Source: G965261475 sp965261475 [NCBI: bacterium] (GTDB lineage Bacteria; SAR324; XYD2-FULL-50-16). From it: DNA of 64,000 bases. The notes under the pieces are model-generated. The model saw only the letters and a program-made list of their open reading frames with translations, was not told the origin of the DNA and made no database searches. The stretch covers positions 1,178,001 to 1,242,000 of the forward strand of contig OZ253454.1 of NCBI GenBank assembly GCA_965261475.1, read 5' to 3'. A program made the position numbers and the translations under genes. Below, piece by piece: positions 27,415 through 36,896 of the stretch (position 1 is the stretch's first letter; each line of letters opens with the position of its first letter).

Positions 27415-28083
27415 ATGACAAAAAAGATTGTTATCTTAGGAATTATAGTAATTATCATAGCTAGTTACTTCATCTTTAATTTAGGTCAATATTTAACATT
27501 AGCAATGTTACAAGATAACAAAGATAGACTATTTCAACTCTACCAAAAGAATCAAATTCTTTTTTTAATTTCTTTTTTCTTAATTTATGTGCTATCTACC
27601 GCAGTTTCTATACCCGGAGCAACTATACTTACATTAACTGGAGGTTTTATTTTTGGTAGATATCTAGGTACTATCACTGTAGGAATAGCAGCTTGTATAG
27701 GTGCTACGCTTGCTATGATTATAGCTAGGACTATTTTAGGCAAAAGTCTACAAAAAAAATATCATAAACAACTTGCTACTATCAATCAAGGAATAGAAAA
27801 TGATGGAGGAATGTATTTACTTTCTTTAAGATTAATTCCTATCTTCCCTTTTTTTTTGATAAATCTTTTAATGGGCTTAACCACTATGTCTATTGCTAGA
27901 TATTATATTTTTAGTCAAATAGGAATGTTGCCGGGCACTTTTGTTTATGTTAACGCAGGTACTGCTTTAGCTAATGTGGAGCAACTATCCGATATTTTAA
28001 GTTTTGAAATTTTTATTTCTTTTGCACTTTTAGCTATTGTTCCGTTAGTAATCAAGTTTGTAATGAAAAAAATTAAAAAATGA
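27415..28083 (+). CDS. TVP38/TMEM64 (VTT/DedA-like) membrane protein
   Basis: A 222-residue integral membrane protein with about six hydrophobic segments. The VTT domain is recognised by GATILTLTGGFIFGRYLGT (about residue 65), the Gly/Ala-rich IGATLAMIIAR, a conserved LRLIPIFPF block (about 142) and PGTFVYVNAGTAL (about 178). Related proteins move lipids (undecaprenyl phosphate flippases, phospholipid scramblases) across bacterial membranes; the TVP38 branch is less characterised. The stop overlaps the next gene by four bases (ATGA), so the three genes are translated together. Confidence 0.85.
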   Translation: MTKKIVILGIIVIIIASYFIFNLGQYLTLAMLQDNKDRLFQLYQKNQILFLISFFLIYVLSTAVSIPGATILTLTGGFIFGRYLGTITVGIAACIGATLAMIIARTILGKSLQKKYHKQLATINQGIENDGGMYLLSLRLIPIFPFFLINLLMGLTTMSIARYYIFSQIGMLPGTFVYVNAGTALANVEQLSDILSFEIFISFALLAIVPLVIKFVMKKIKK

Positions 28084-29030
28084 AAAAAGTTGCATATAAC
28101 ACTTATCTTATTGACAGCTACTATATCAAAGAAGGTATAGCGGCTATATATCTAATAGTAGAGCCTCAAATAAAAAAATTTTTGTTAGTAGATTGTGGTA
28201 CATCCCATTCTGTAGCTATAGTTGAAAAAGCCGTACAAAAATTAGGAATGAGTATCAAAGATTTAACAACTATTGTGCTAACCCACGTTCATTTAGATCA
28301 TGGAGCTGGAGCAGGTTTATTGATGCAAAAAGCACCAGACGCCAAACTTTACATACACCCTAAAGGGCACCGTCATATCATAGACCCTAGTCGTTTGCTA
28401 GCTGGGGCAAAATTTTTTTATGGAGAATCAGTAGAAAAACTTTTTGGCAGCGTGTTGCCTTGCCCAAAAGAAAGAGTGATAGCTACTGAGCCAAATGCTA
28501 TTTTAGATTTTTATGGTAGAAAATTACAATTTCATTTTAGCCCGGGACATGCAAAACATCATATGAGCCTATGGGATGAAAAAAACAAACTTTATTTTGC
28601 TGGAGACTCTGCTGCTATAGTCTACCCTAACTGGTCTAGCTCAGAAAAATTTTTTGTACTAGTACCTTCTAGCCCTACAGACTTTAACCCTGAGCTCTGG
28701 AGGCAAACCCTAAAAGAAATTAGAGAGAAAAAACCAGAAAAAATTTTTATAACTCATTTTGGAGTTATAGACAATATCAAAAATTTACTGTTTCAAACAG
28801 AAAATTGCTTACAAAAATTGATTTTTATTGCCCTTGAAAACCGCAATAATTCCGCAGGAAAAATACGAGAACAAAAAATTACTGCTGACATAATGCAGAT
28901 GGTCGAAGAAGAGCTACAAATTATTAACCCTGATTGGCAAACAAAAGATATTCGTAACTGGTATCAAAAAGATTGTCGTATAGCAGCTTTGGGCTTAGAC
29001 GATTGGCTTAGCAAACAAAATAACTCATAA
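28080..29030 (+). CDS. Metallo-beta-lactamase-fold hydrolase
   Basis: A 316-residue MBL-fold protein. Metal ligands are present in THVHLDHGAG (HxHxDH, about residue 65), PGHAKHHMSL, FAGDSAAI and ITHFGV. It has the glyoxalase II-like core over residues 1-230 and a helical C-terminal extension to 316 that is not part of the core fold. No signal peptide, so cytosolic. Substrates in this superfamily are diverse and unpredictable from motifs. Its coupling to the VTT membrane protein and DM13 protein suggests one shared task, which I cannot name. Confidence 0.85.
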   Translation: MKKVAYNTYLIDSYYIKEGIAAIYLIVEPQIKKFLLVDCGTSHSVAIVEKAVQKLGMSIKDLTTIVLTHVHLDHGAGAGLLMQKAPDAKLYIHPKGHRHIIDPSRLLAGAKFFYGESVEKLFGSVLPCPKERVIATEPNAILDFYGRKLQFHFSPGHAKHHMSLWDEKNKLYFAGDSAAIVYPNWSSSEKFFVLVPSSPTDFNPELWRQTLKEIREKKPEKIFITHFGVIDNIKNLLFQTENCLQKLIFIALENRNNSAGKIREQKITADIMQMVEEELQIINPDWQTKDIRNWYQKDCRIAALGLDDWLSKQNNS

Positions 29031-29145
29031 TTAAGCTACTGCTAGCTATGCAACAAGACATAGTGTTATTTTATCAAGTAAACTTTAGCATTAAATGCAT
29101 AAGTAATAATCTAGAAACTAGAAAATAACAAAGTACACTCCAGTT

Positions 29146-30957
29146 TTAACTAAAGTAATTATAAAGAATATTTTTAGCTACTGCTACTGCATTGCTACTT
29201 TGCTTGCCGTTTTCTAGCAAAACTACAATAGAATATTTTGGATTGTAAGCGGGGGCGAAACCTGTAAACCACACATGATTTTCTAAACTAAGGTCTAGTT
29301 TTCCTTGTTCTTTAATAATCTTTGACTTGATTTGACTACTAATAAGCTGCGTGGTACCTGTTTTACCGCCTGCACTAAAAACAGCATTTTTGAGACCTCT
29401 GCTCGTACCATGCTTAGTAGCAACACCATTCCTCATCCCCTCTAAAACTAGCGCTAAATTTTTTGGCTGAAAATCTAATTTTTTCTTAGTAACTGCAATA
29501 GCGCTAATTTTACTACCTGTTTGAATATAATCCGTAACTCTAGGTTGTATCAGATTGCCGCCATTGACAATAGCATTGACATAGGTAATTAATTGCAAAG
29601 GTGTTACACCAACATAATTTTGTCCAATACTGACCCCTACAGTTTCTCCTAGATACCACTTTGATTTTTTTATTTTCTGTTTCCATTGCTTATTTGGAAT
29701 ATTACCATTTTTTTCATTAGGAATATCTATGCCTGTATTGGCATTAAACCCCATGCTAACTGCGTATTCGTAAATTTTATCTACCCCTAATTCTAGCCCT
29801 AAATGATAAAAAAAAGTATTACAAGATTGTGAAATTGCCTCTACTAAATTAATTTCTTTGTGCCCACTTTTTTTCCAGCAATAATAGTTTTTTCTATTTA
29901 CTTTATAATAACCTACACAATTATATATAAATTCTTTATCTATAATTTTTTCTTCTAAAGCTGCAATAGCAACTAACATTTTAAAAGTAGAGCCTGGAGG
30001 ATAAACGCCTTGAATACAACGATTATTTAAAAACCCTTCCTTGCTTTTAAATAATGCACTCCATTCTTTCTTACTCAAAAACGCAGAAAATCTATTAGGA
30101 TCAAAAGAAGGAGTGCTACACATAGCTAATACCTTGCCTTGATAAGGGTCCATCACAATAGCGGCGCCTTTCCTACCGCCAAAAACTTTGTAAATGTTAG
30201 CTTGCTGCCTAGCATCTACATTCAAATAAATATTGCTGCCTTTACGAGGAAGTTGTACATACTGGGTACTGATAATTTTGTTAGAGCTATTGATTTCTAA
30301 CCTGATTCTGCCATCTGCGCCTAGCAAGTCTTTATTGTATTGTTGCTCCACCCCAGAGCTGCCTACATGAGTCGCAGATTTAACTTTTTTAGAGCTGATT
30401 GTCTTTAGTTGTTTTTTATTGATTAAATTGGTATAGCCAAGCAAATGTGCTAATAAATCAGAAAATAAATATTGACGAATTTGATTAACATCTATAAAAA
30501 CCTTAGGAAACTCCTCTTGATACGCTTCTATCAGAGCTACTTGTTTCCAAGTTAACCCACTAAAGATTTTAATATTCTCAAAATTGGAAGTTTTAAGATT
30601 GAGTTGAAAATTTGCAAGCAAAGATTGGTAGGGAATACCTAGTGTAAAAGAAATTTTTTGCAAAATTTGCTTAATATCTTTGAGTTTTCTAGAAGAAATC
30701 AAGAGATCATAGGAGGGAATATTTTGAGCAACTATTGTATTATTTTGGTCATAAATCAAACCTCGTAGCCCACCTGCAGAAACTAACCGAATACTATTTT
30801 CCTCAGAGAGCTTTTTGTAATAAGCTCCATTAACTATTTGTAAACTCCACAAACGCAAAGCAATGCCTCCAAAAAATAGCGCTAGAACTCCCTGAAAAAT
30901 AAATTTTCTTCTTGTTAAAACATTCTTTTCTTGTTTTGTGATTTTATTAGCTTCCAT
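29146..30957 (-). CDS. mrdA: Penicillin-binding protein 2 (elongation transpeptidase)
   Basis: A 603-residue class B penicillin-binding protein that cross-links peptidoglycan during lateral wall growth. One membrane span near residues 22-42, a dimerisation/pedestal domain to about 250, then the transpeptidase domain with the active-site Ser in PGSTFK (about residue 324), SCN in SQSCNTFF and KTGT in GGKTGTTQ. WFTGFAP is also conserved. Last gene of mreB-mreC-mreD-mrdA, with 12 bases after mreD; rodA, the glycosyltransferase partner that usually follows, is absent here. Confidence 0.95.
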   Translation of the reverse strand: MEANKITKQEKNVLTRRKFIFQGVLALFFGGIALRLWSLQIVNGAYYKKLSEENSIRLVSAGGLRGLIYDQNNTIVAQNIPSYDLLISSRKLKDIKQILQKISFTLGIPYQSLLANFQLNLKTSNFENIKIFSGLTWKQVALIEAYQEEFPKVFIDVNQIRQYLFSDLLAHLLGYTNLINKKQLKTISSKKVKSATHVGSSGVEQQYNKDLLGADGRIRLEINSSNKIISTQYVQLPRKGSNIYLNVDARQQANIYKVFGGRKGAAIVMDPYQGKVLAMCSTPSFDPNRFSAFLSKKEWSALFKSKEGFLNNRCIQGVYPPGSTFKMLVAIAALEEKIIDKEFIYNCVGYYKVNRKNYYCWKKSGHKEINLVEAISQSCNTFFYHLGLELGVDKIYEYAVSMGFNANTGIDIPNEKNGNIPNKQWKQKIKKSKWYLGETVGVSIGQNYVGVTPLQLITYVNAIVNGGNLIQPRVTDYIQTGSKISAIAVTKKKLDFQPKNLALVLEGMRNGVATKHGTSRGLKNAVFSAGGKTGTTQLISSQIKSKIIKEQGKLDLSLENHVWFTGFAPAYNPKYSIVVLLENGKQSSNAVAVAKNILYNYFS

Positions 30958-30969
30958 ATTTTTTGCTAA

Positions 30970-31446
30970 CTATAAATTAATTTTATGTACTAATTTTCTC
31001 ATTAGTGGATAAACTCCAAACAATAAAATAATAGTAGGAAAAATCTCTACCCACAATGCCCGAAAGAAAAAAAGACCAAGATAATTTGTATTAAAAAAAA
31101 TAAAATTTAACAGTATTATCAATAAATGTATTATGCATAACAAAAAAATACTCAGCCAAATATGTTTTAAGAACTCTTCTTCTCTAATTAAGAAAAAATA
31201 GAAAATATAGTAAGAAATAAAAAATGTGAGAGCATACATTCCGGGTGTAGAAAAGTTTAAATAGTCATAAGTAAGCCCAAGAAAAAAGGAATAAAGAGCG
31301 TAAATCGGACTACGGAATAGTACTGAAATATAATAAACAAGACAAAAAAAGATATTAAATTTCCAAAAAGAAAAAATCATATCAAAAAAAGATTGTAAAA
31401 AAATAGCTACGATCCACAATAAAACAAAAAACAATATCTTTTTCAC
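30970..31446 (-). CDS. mreD: Rod shape-determining protein MreD
   Basis: A 158-residue, nearly all-hydrophobic protein with about five membrane spans, Phe/Leu/Ile-rich. Sequence similarity in MreD is low, so the call rests on size, topology and its exact position between mreC and mrdA. It belongs to the elongasome in the inner membrane. The start is GTG overlapping the mreC stop (GTGA). The motif SPIYALYSFFLGLTYD, ahead of an aromatic-rich stretch, fits the family. Confidence 0.9.
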   Translation of the reverse strand: MKKILFFVLLWIVAIFLQSFFDMIFSFWKFNIFFCLVYYISVLFRSPIYALYSFFLGLTYDYLNFSTPGMYALTFFISYYIFYFFLIREEEFLKHIWLSIFLLCIIHLLIILLNFIFFNTNYLGLFFFRALWVEIFPTIILLFGVYPLMRKLVHKINL

Positions 31447-32294
31447 TGCTCCTGGAATAAAGGAAGAAGATCATTAAAATTAGATTTTAACATAATAAAA
31501 ACTAATTCAATCCTTGAAAAATTTACAACTGGCTCTATTACAGCTTCTACAGAATAAAAAAAATTATTTTCTTCAAAAGTTTTTACCCTACCTACAGGAA
31601 AATCTTTAGGGAAAATACCAGCAATTCCAGAAGTAGCTATAATATCACCCTCTTTAATTCCACTATGTAGCGGAAGAAAACGCAACGATAGATTATTCTT
31701 TCCTTGTCCGTACAGCATGCCTTTGTCTCTTGTTCTTTGAAGCACTACAGGAATATGAGATTTTATATCTGTAATAAGTTGTACATAACTAACTTTAGTA
31801 TCTACACTTAAAATCTTTCCAACTACCCCTGATGAATAAAGAACTGCTTGATTTTTTAAAACACCATCATTACTACCTCTATTGATAACTAAAACTTTAG
31901 CATAACTATCTACAATATCGCCTACAACCTCAGCAAGCATAATTTGATCTTTACTTTGTTGTGCAAAAAGAAAAGCTTTTCTAAAACCAATATTGGCAAT
32001 ACGTATTTTTTCTGTTTGAATGTTAGCTAATTTTTGTTTTTCTAATTCTCGTTTAAGAGTCAGGTTTTCTGCCGTCAAATCTTTCAAAATAACATAGCGG
32101 TTAACAAAAGAAATCGTACTATTTTTAAAAAAACTAGAAAGTTCTTGAGAGGGAATAGCAAAAAAAAAAACAAATTTACCAAACAAAGTTTCGGTTGCCC
32201 TGCTTTCTTTATAAGCTTGAATAAAAAATAGAGAAAAAACTATAGTAGCTAAAAATAAAATAGCCTCTTTTTTTTTTTTCAGATAAGAGAACAT
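31443..32294 (-). CDS. mreC: Rod shape-determining protein MreC
   Basis: An approximately 283-residue protein with an N-terminal cytoplasmic KKKK stretch, one membrane span, a coiled coil (about 60-100) and a periplasmic beta domain. The family block VINRGSNDGVLKNQAVLYSSGVVG, split by the usual Gly/Asp spacing, and later GIAGIFPKDFPVG are conserved. MreC links MreB filaments to PBP2. The frame opens with a TTG at 32321, but the ATG at 32294 fits better because it places lysines directly before the membrane span. It follows mreB and overlaps mreD. Confidence 0.93.
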   Translation of the reverse strand: MFSYLKKKKEAILFLATIVFSLFFIQAYKESRATETLFGKFVFFFAIPSQELSSFFKNSTISFVNRYVILKDLTAENLTLKRELEKQKLANIQTEKIRIANIGFRKAFLFAQQSKDQIMLAEVVGDIVDSYAKVLVINRGSNDGVLKNQAVLYSSGVVGKILSVDTKVSYVQLITDIKSHIPVVLQRTRDKGMLYGQGKNNLSLRFLPLHSGIKEGDIIATSGIAGIFPKDFPVGRVKTFEENNFFYSVEAVIEPVVNFSRIELVFIMLKSNFNDLLPLFQEQ

Positions 32295-32324
32295 TGGAAT
32301 AATTATGTACCAAACAGACAAAAA

Positions 32325-33365
32325 TTACGATATGCAATTTTTCCACGAGTCTAAATCATTTAAAACAGTCCCTACTCCTAAAACAACACAAGACAAAGGA
32401 TCTTCTGCGTAAATAATTGGTAGTTTAGTTTTTTCACGTAACAAAATATCTAAATTTCTTAACAGAGATCCTCCTCCAGATAAGACAATACCTCTATCTA
32501 CTATATCTGCTGCTAACTCTGGAGGAGTGTCTTCTAGAGCTCTTTTTGTAGCTATAACAATTTGATCACAAGTATCTACTAAGGCTTCCATTGCTTCTTT
32601 GCTAGTGAGGGTAAGAGTCTTTGGAATTCCTGTTAGCAAATCTCTTCCTTTGATTTGCATACTATTGCACTCTACTTCTTTATCATCAAAAGCACAGCCT
32701 ATTTTTATTTTTACTTGCTCTGCTGTTCTTTCTCCTATCAAAAGATTATATTTTGTTTTGACATACTGAATAATATCTTCATCCATAGTATCGCCTCCGA
32801 TTTTTGTAGAGTTACTATAAACAACACCTCCCATAGAAATTACGGCAATTTCCGTGGTTCCTCCACCTACATCTACAATCATATTACCATTAGGCTCTAT
32901 AATTGGAAGTCCCGCACCAATAGCGGCTGCTATAGGCTCCTCAATTAAAAAGCTCTCAGCAGCACCAGCATACTCAGCAGCTTCTCTAACAGCTCTTTTT
33001 TCTACTTGAGTAATACCACAAGGAACTCCTATAACCATTCTAGGTTTGAGTTTTAAAAATGGTATATCTTTTTGAATCTGTTTTACAAAGTACTTAATCA
33101 TTTCCGCTGTAATATCAAAGTTGGCAATTACTCCATCTTTAATAGGGCGAATTGCACTAATATTACCCGGAGTTCTACCTAGCATAACCTTCGCTAGATT
33201 GCCCACTGCTACTACTTTAGTGCGTCCACCCACATCTTGACGCACGGCAACTACAGAAGGCTCTGAAATTACAACCCCTTGATTTTGCAAAAAAACTAGA
33301 GTATTTGCTGTACCTAGGTCAATTGCCATGTCGCTTCGCAACATTTTCATTGCTTTACCAAACAT
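32325..33365 (-). CDS. mreB: Rod shape-determining protein MreB
   Basis: A 346-residue bacterial actin. The phosphate-1 motif DLGTANTLVF starts at about residue 16, the connect-1 Asp and phosphate-2 are in IVDVGGGTTEIAVIS (about 165), and the adenosine motif is GIVLSGGGSLL (about 292). MreB filaments direct cell-wall synthesis and give a rod or helical shape. An N-terminal MFGKAMKMLR is amphipathic, as in membrane-binding MreBs. It heads the shape operon, 75 bases downstream of ogt. Confidence 0.97.
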   Translation of the reverse strand: MFGKAMKMLRSDMAIDLGTANTLVFLQNQGVVISEPSVVAVRQDVGGRTKVVAVGNLAKVMLGRTPGNISAIRPIKDGVIANFDITAEMIKYFVKQIQKDIPFLKLKPRMVIGVPCGITQVEKRAVREAAEYAGAAESFLIEEPIAAAIGAGLPIIEPNGNMIVDVGGGTTEIAVISMGGVVYSNSTKIGGDTMDEDIIQYVKTKYNLLIGERTAEQVKIKIGCAFDDKEVECNSMQIKGRDLLTGIPKTLTLTSKEAMEALVDTCDQIVIATKRALEDTPPELAADIVDRGIVLSGGGSLLRNLDILLREKTKLPIIYAEDPLSCVVLGVGTVLNDLDSWKNCIS

Positions 33366-33440
33366 AATTACTTCGTAAGGTTATAATAAAATGAGATAAA
33401 AAAAACATTAATATTTACAAACAACATTTATCAGAATCAT

Positions 33441-33941
33441 CTATAGACAAGTTTTTTGCTCTAAGCGTAAAAGATATTCCTTGATTTGTAAACCACCACC
33501 AAAACCAACTAATTTTCCATTAGAGCCTATCACGCGATGACAAGGTAATATAACAGGTAGAGGGTTGGCATTCATTGCCAAGCCTACAGCACGAGCATAT
33601 TTAGCACTTTTACCAGCTTTTTCTGCTAGTCCTTTGTATGAAATAGTTTCTCCATATTTAATTTTTTGTAAATAGCTAAAAATATTTTTTTGAAACTTGG
33701 TTGCAATAAGCTCTGTAGGAAGATGAAATTGTTTTTGTTTATGGGAAAAATAATTTTGAAATTGTACCTGTACCTCTTGCAAAAGCTCTGTTGAGCTATG
33801 CTTGGCATCTAAATTAGAAAAATCATCGTCAAAAGAAATAGCAAAAAGTTTGCGGCAGCTAGCTAATGCCCACAGTTTACCTATAGGAGTTTGAAGCTCT
33901 TGTTTATATAAATTTGTCGGTAAAAATTTATAATTTTTCAT
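33441..33941 (-). CDS. ogt: Methylated-DNA--protein-cysteine methyltransferase
   Basis: A 166-residue suicide DNA repair protein that takes alkyl groups from O6-alkylguanine onto its active-site Cys, seen in ILPCHRVIGSNGKLVGF. The helix-turn-helix part with the Arg finger is KSAKYARAVGLAMNANP. An N-terminal RNase H-like domain precedes it. The ORF is open up to 33974, but the ATG at 33941, one base after the accC stop, is the likely start. Co-transcribed with accB-accC. Confidence 0.93.
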   Translation of the reverse strand: MKNYKFLPTNLYKQELQTPIGKLWALASCRKLFAISFDDDFSNLDAKHSSTELLQEVQVQFQNYFSHKQKQFHLPTELIATKFQKNIFSYLQKIKYGETISYKGLAEKAGKSAKYARAVGLAMNANPLPVILPCHRVIGSNGKLVGFGGGLQIKEYLLRLEQKTCL

Positions 33942-33942
33942 T

Positions 33943-35301
33943 TTATAGATTCTCAGAATTTTTTTTATCAACAAAATGAGATACCAAACTGGTATTTAGC
34001 TGACCATCTTGAAACCTCAGACTCTTTAGGATTGTTTTTTGTAAAGGAATACTAGTCTTAACTCCTTCAACTAAAAATTCTTCTAAAGCCTGCAACATTT
34101 TCTGAATTGCTTCTTTTCTAGTAGGCGCTTTGACAATCAATTTAGCAATTAGAGAATCATAAAACGCTGGCAGAGTGTATCCTTGATAAACAAAAGAATC
34201 CACCCTCACGCCAAAGCCTCCCGAGACATGATAACTTTCCAATTTACCAGGAGAAGGGGCAAAAGTATTCGGATCTTCTGCGTTAATGCGACACTCCAAA
34301 GCATGTCCTTTAATTTCAATATCATTTTGAGTAAAACTTAAAGGAAGTCCTGCTGCAATCTTAATTTGCTCTTGCACTAAATCTATACCGCTCACTTCTT
34401 CTGTCACTGGATGCTCTACTTGCAATCTAGTATTCATTTCTATAAAATAGAAGTTTTGGTCTTTATCTACTACAAATTCCATTGTTCCTAAAGATTCATA
34501 ATTGATAGATTTTGCTAAACGCAAAGCAGCATCTTGCATATTTATCAACACCTCTGGTCTTAAAAATGGCGCAGGAGATTCTTCGATCAATTTTTGATTT
34601 CTTCTTTGACAAGAGCAATCTCTAGTTCCTACTTGCACTATATTCTTGTGAGAATCACCTATAATTTGAACCTCTACATGCCTAGGTGTTTCAATAAATT
34701 TTTCAATAAAAACTTCATCATTCCCAAAGCTAATCATAGCTTCTGATTTTGCAATATCGTAGAGCTTATTTAAACTATTTTGCGAATAAACAACTCTCAT
34801 CCCTCTACCACCGCCACCAGCAGTTGCTTTGATAAGTACAGGAAAACCTATTTCTTTAGCTATTGCATGGGCTTCTTTCACAGTAGCAACACCTTTTTTG
34901 CTGCCAAAAACTATAGGGACATTCGCTTTTTCTGCACAAATACGAGATTGAATTTTATCACCCATAGTATGAATATGTTGTGCCATAGGTCCAATAAAAA
35001 CTATATTAGAGTCATTGCATTTATCAACAAAGTCTGCTTTTTCTGATAAAAAGCCGTAACCAGGATGAATTGCTTGCGCTCCAGAAATCTCTGCTGCTGC
35101 AATAATAGCAGGTATTTTTAAATAACTTTCTGCTACAGCATTGGCACCAATACAAACAGACTCATCTGCTAATTTTGTATGCAAGCTATCTTTGTCAATT
35201 AGAGAGTGCACAGCAACAGTAGAAATACCCAAAGCTTTACATGCTCTAATAATGCGAATAGCAATTTCTCCTCTATTAGCAATTAGCACTCTCTGAAACA
35301 T
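33943..35301 (-). CDS. accC: Acetyl-CoA carboxylase, biotin carboxylase subunit
   Basis: A 452-residue ATP-grasp enzyme that carboxylates biotin on AccB using ATP and bicarbonate. N-terminal RVLIANRGEIAIRIIRA, ATP-binding KATAGGGGRGMRVV (about residue 158), EFVVDKDQNFYFIEMN with catalytic Glu residues, and RLQVEHPVTEE are all present. The ATG at 35301 overlaps the accB stop (TGATG); an in-frame TTG one codon earlier is not needed. It could also supply carboxybiotin to the PycB-like subunit at 7.3 kb. Confidence 0.96.
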   Translation of the reverse strand: MFQRVLIANRGEIAIRIIRACKALGISTVAVHSLIDKDSLHTKLADESVCIGANAVAESYLKIPAIIAAAEISGAQAIHPGYGFLSEKADFVDKCNDSNIVFIGPMAQHIHTMGDKIQSRICAEKANVPIVFGSKKGVATVKEAHAIAKEIGFPVLIKATAGGGGRGMRVVYSQNSLNKLYDIAKSEAMISFGNDEVFIEKFIETPRHVEVQIIGDSHKNIVQVGTRDCSCQRRNQKLIEESPAPFLRPEVLINMQDAALRLAKSINYESLGTMEFVVDKDQNFYFIEMNTRLQVEHPVTEEVSGIDLVQEQIKIAAGLPLSFTQNDIEIKGHALECRINAEDPNTFAPSPGKLESYHVSGGFGVRVDSFVYQGYTLPAFYDSLIAKLIVKAPTRKEAIQKMLQALEEFLVEGVKTSIPLQKTILKSLRFQDGQLNTSLVSHFVDKKNSENL

Positions 35302-35777
35302 CAAGATTTTTTAATTGCAAGGATTTTACTCTTATACTCTACAAAGTGAGCTGATTCTACATAAATAGCCTCTACCACTCCACTAACCTCAGACTCAATG
35401 GCATTCATAATTTTCATAGCCTCTATGATACAAAGGACATCTCCTTTTTTTACTACAGAGCCAACTTCTACATAAGGAGCCGCTTCAGGACTAGATGCAC
35501 GATAAAAAGTCCCTACCAAGGGAGATTCTACATAATAAATATCTGCATTCTTGTTTTTCTCACTAACTACAGAAGTTTCTGCTAATTCAACAGGTTTTTC
35601 TTGTAGTATAATTTGTTCCGTCTTAGCTATACTAGGTTGAGTAGCAACAAATTCTGCTGGCGTAGTAGCAGATTCTTTTTTCAGTACAAGTTTTGTATCT
35701 CCATCTTTGATAATCAACTCACTCAAGTTAGACTTATCTAGAGCTATCATTAAATCTTTGATGTGCTCCAACTTCAT
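35301..35777 (-). CDS. accB: Biotin carboxyl carrier protein of acetyl-CoA carboxylase
   Basis: A 158-residue carrier with an N-terminal helical segment (residues 1-35, LIIKDGDTKLVLKK at its end), a Pro/Ala/Val linker (about 38-75) and a C-terminal biotinyl domain with the biotinylated Lys in EAMKIMNAIE (about residue 122). The domain also has the thumb-like insertion YRASSPEAAPYVEVG, typical of AccB and not of other biotin domains. Forms a coupled pair with accC. A 129-base gap to rfaE1 upstream could hold a promoter. Confidence 0.95.
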   Translation of the reverse strand: MKLEHIKDLMIALDKSNLSELIIKDGDTKLVLKKESATTPAEFVATQPSIAKTEQIILQEKPVELAETSVVSEKNKNADIYYVESPLVGTFYRASSPEAAPYVEVGSVVKKGDVLCIIEAMKIMNAIESEVSGVVEAIYVESAHFVEYKSKILAIKKS

Positions 35778-35906
35778 TATCTTTTTTTAAAAATAACCAC
35801 AATTTATAGTGTATTGTAGTATTATTAAAAATAATATTCAAGTATTTTACTAGTATGTCAAAAAACTAAACATTATAATAATAACAACAAGGATCAACAT
35901 CCTTCT

Positions 35907-36893
35907 CTACTGCCAATTACTTGTTATTTTTTGTTTAATTTCTTGCCAAGTTGGGTGATAGCTTCCTAAATTTTTGATAGCTATAGAAGCAGCAATATTA
36001 GCAATATTGCCTGCAATCTTGGTTGCTACTCCAGATGATAGGGTTAATGCTAGCATAGTTACTACTAAATCACCAGCTCCTGTGACATCAAAAACACTCT
36101 GTGCTTTAGCATGAAAAAAATAATAATCTTTCACCCCTTGATAAATTAATAAACCTTCGCTATCTAGGCTCAAAGCAATCGTTGGAATCAAACAAGTTTT
36201 TTGAATAGCTGCGGCAGCTGCTAAATAATCGTCTTTATTTCTTAATTTTTGACCATAAAAACATTCTGCTTCTAGGCGATTAGGTTTAAGGCAGCTAGCT
36301 TTGCGATAATTGGTAAAATCTGCATCCTTAGCAGGATCTACAATAGTAAAAATATTAGCATCTTTTGCTTTTTGTAATAACTTTTGTAATACATAGGGAG
36401 TGCAAAAACCTTTGCCGTAATCAGATAAAATAATAGCTTGAAACTGCTTTAAATCTCCTATTTTGGCTAATAATTCATCGGCTGCATGTTTTGCTAAAGA
36501 AAAATTCTGTTCGTAATCTATTCGCAACAATTGTTGTTTGTGGCTTAACACCCTAGATTTGACAATGGTTTTATATTTATCTAAAAAAAGCAATAGCTCT
36601 GTAGAATTTTTTTGATTATTAAGAATACTACATAATTGAGTACCTTGAGCGTCTTTACTGCAAGCTGCAGCAATTTTTACTCTATTTCCTAGGACATGAA
36701 GATTGGTAACACAACTACCAGCACCACCTAGTAAAAAAATTTCCTTTTGAACTTCTAAAATAGGGACAGGTGCTTCGGGAGAAATTCTATTCACATTGCC
36801 AAATATATAGTGATCAAGCATCAAATCACCAAAAACCAAAACTTGCAATGGTTGAAAATTATCTATAAAGCTTAAAAGCTCTTGTTTTAACAT
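35907..36893 (-). CDS. rfaE1: Heptose 7-phosphate kinase (RfaE1/HldE kinase domain)
   Basis: A 328-residue PfkB/ribokinase-family sugar kinase. The N-terminal MLDHYIFGNVNRISPEAPVP is diagnostic for the heptose kinase of ADP-heptose synthesis, and the C-terminal anion hole/catalytic motif is DVTGAGDLVV (about residue 270). It phosphorylates D-glycero-D-manno-heptose 7-phosphate at C1 for the LPS inner core. Only the kinase half is present, so the adenylyltransferase (HldC/RfaE2) must be a separate gene. Follows pdxH by 3 bases. Confidence 0.9.
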   Translation of the reverse strand: MLKQELLSFIDNFQPLQVLVFGDLMLDHYIFGNVNRISPEAPVPILEVQKEIFLLGGAGSCVTNLHVLGNRVKIAAACSKDAQGTQLCSILNNQKNSTELLLFLDKYKTIVKSRVLSHKQQLLRIDYEQNFSLAKHAADELLAKIGDLKQFQAIILSDYGKGFCTPYVLQKLLQKAKDANIFTIVDPAKDADFTNYRKASCLKPNRLEAECFYGQKLRNKDDYLAAAAAIQKTCLIPTIALSLDSEGLLIYQGVKDYYFFHAKAQSVFDVTGAGDLVVTMLALTLSSGVATKIAGNIANIAASIAIKNLGSYHPTWQEIKQKITSNWQ

Positions 36894-36896
36894 TTT

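Noticed and set aside
33942-33974. Upstream start for ogt
   Set aside because: It would overlap the accC end; an ATG directly after the accC stop begins a normal-length protein.
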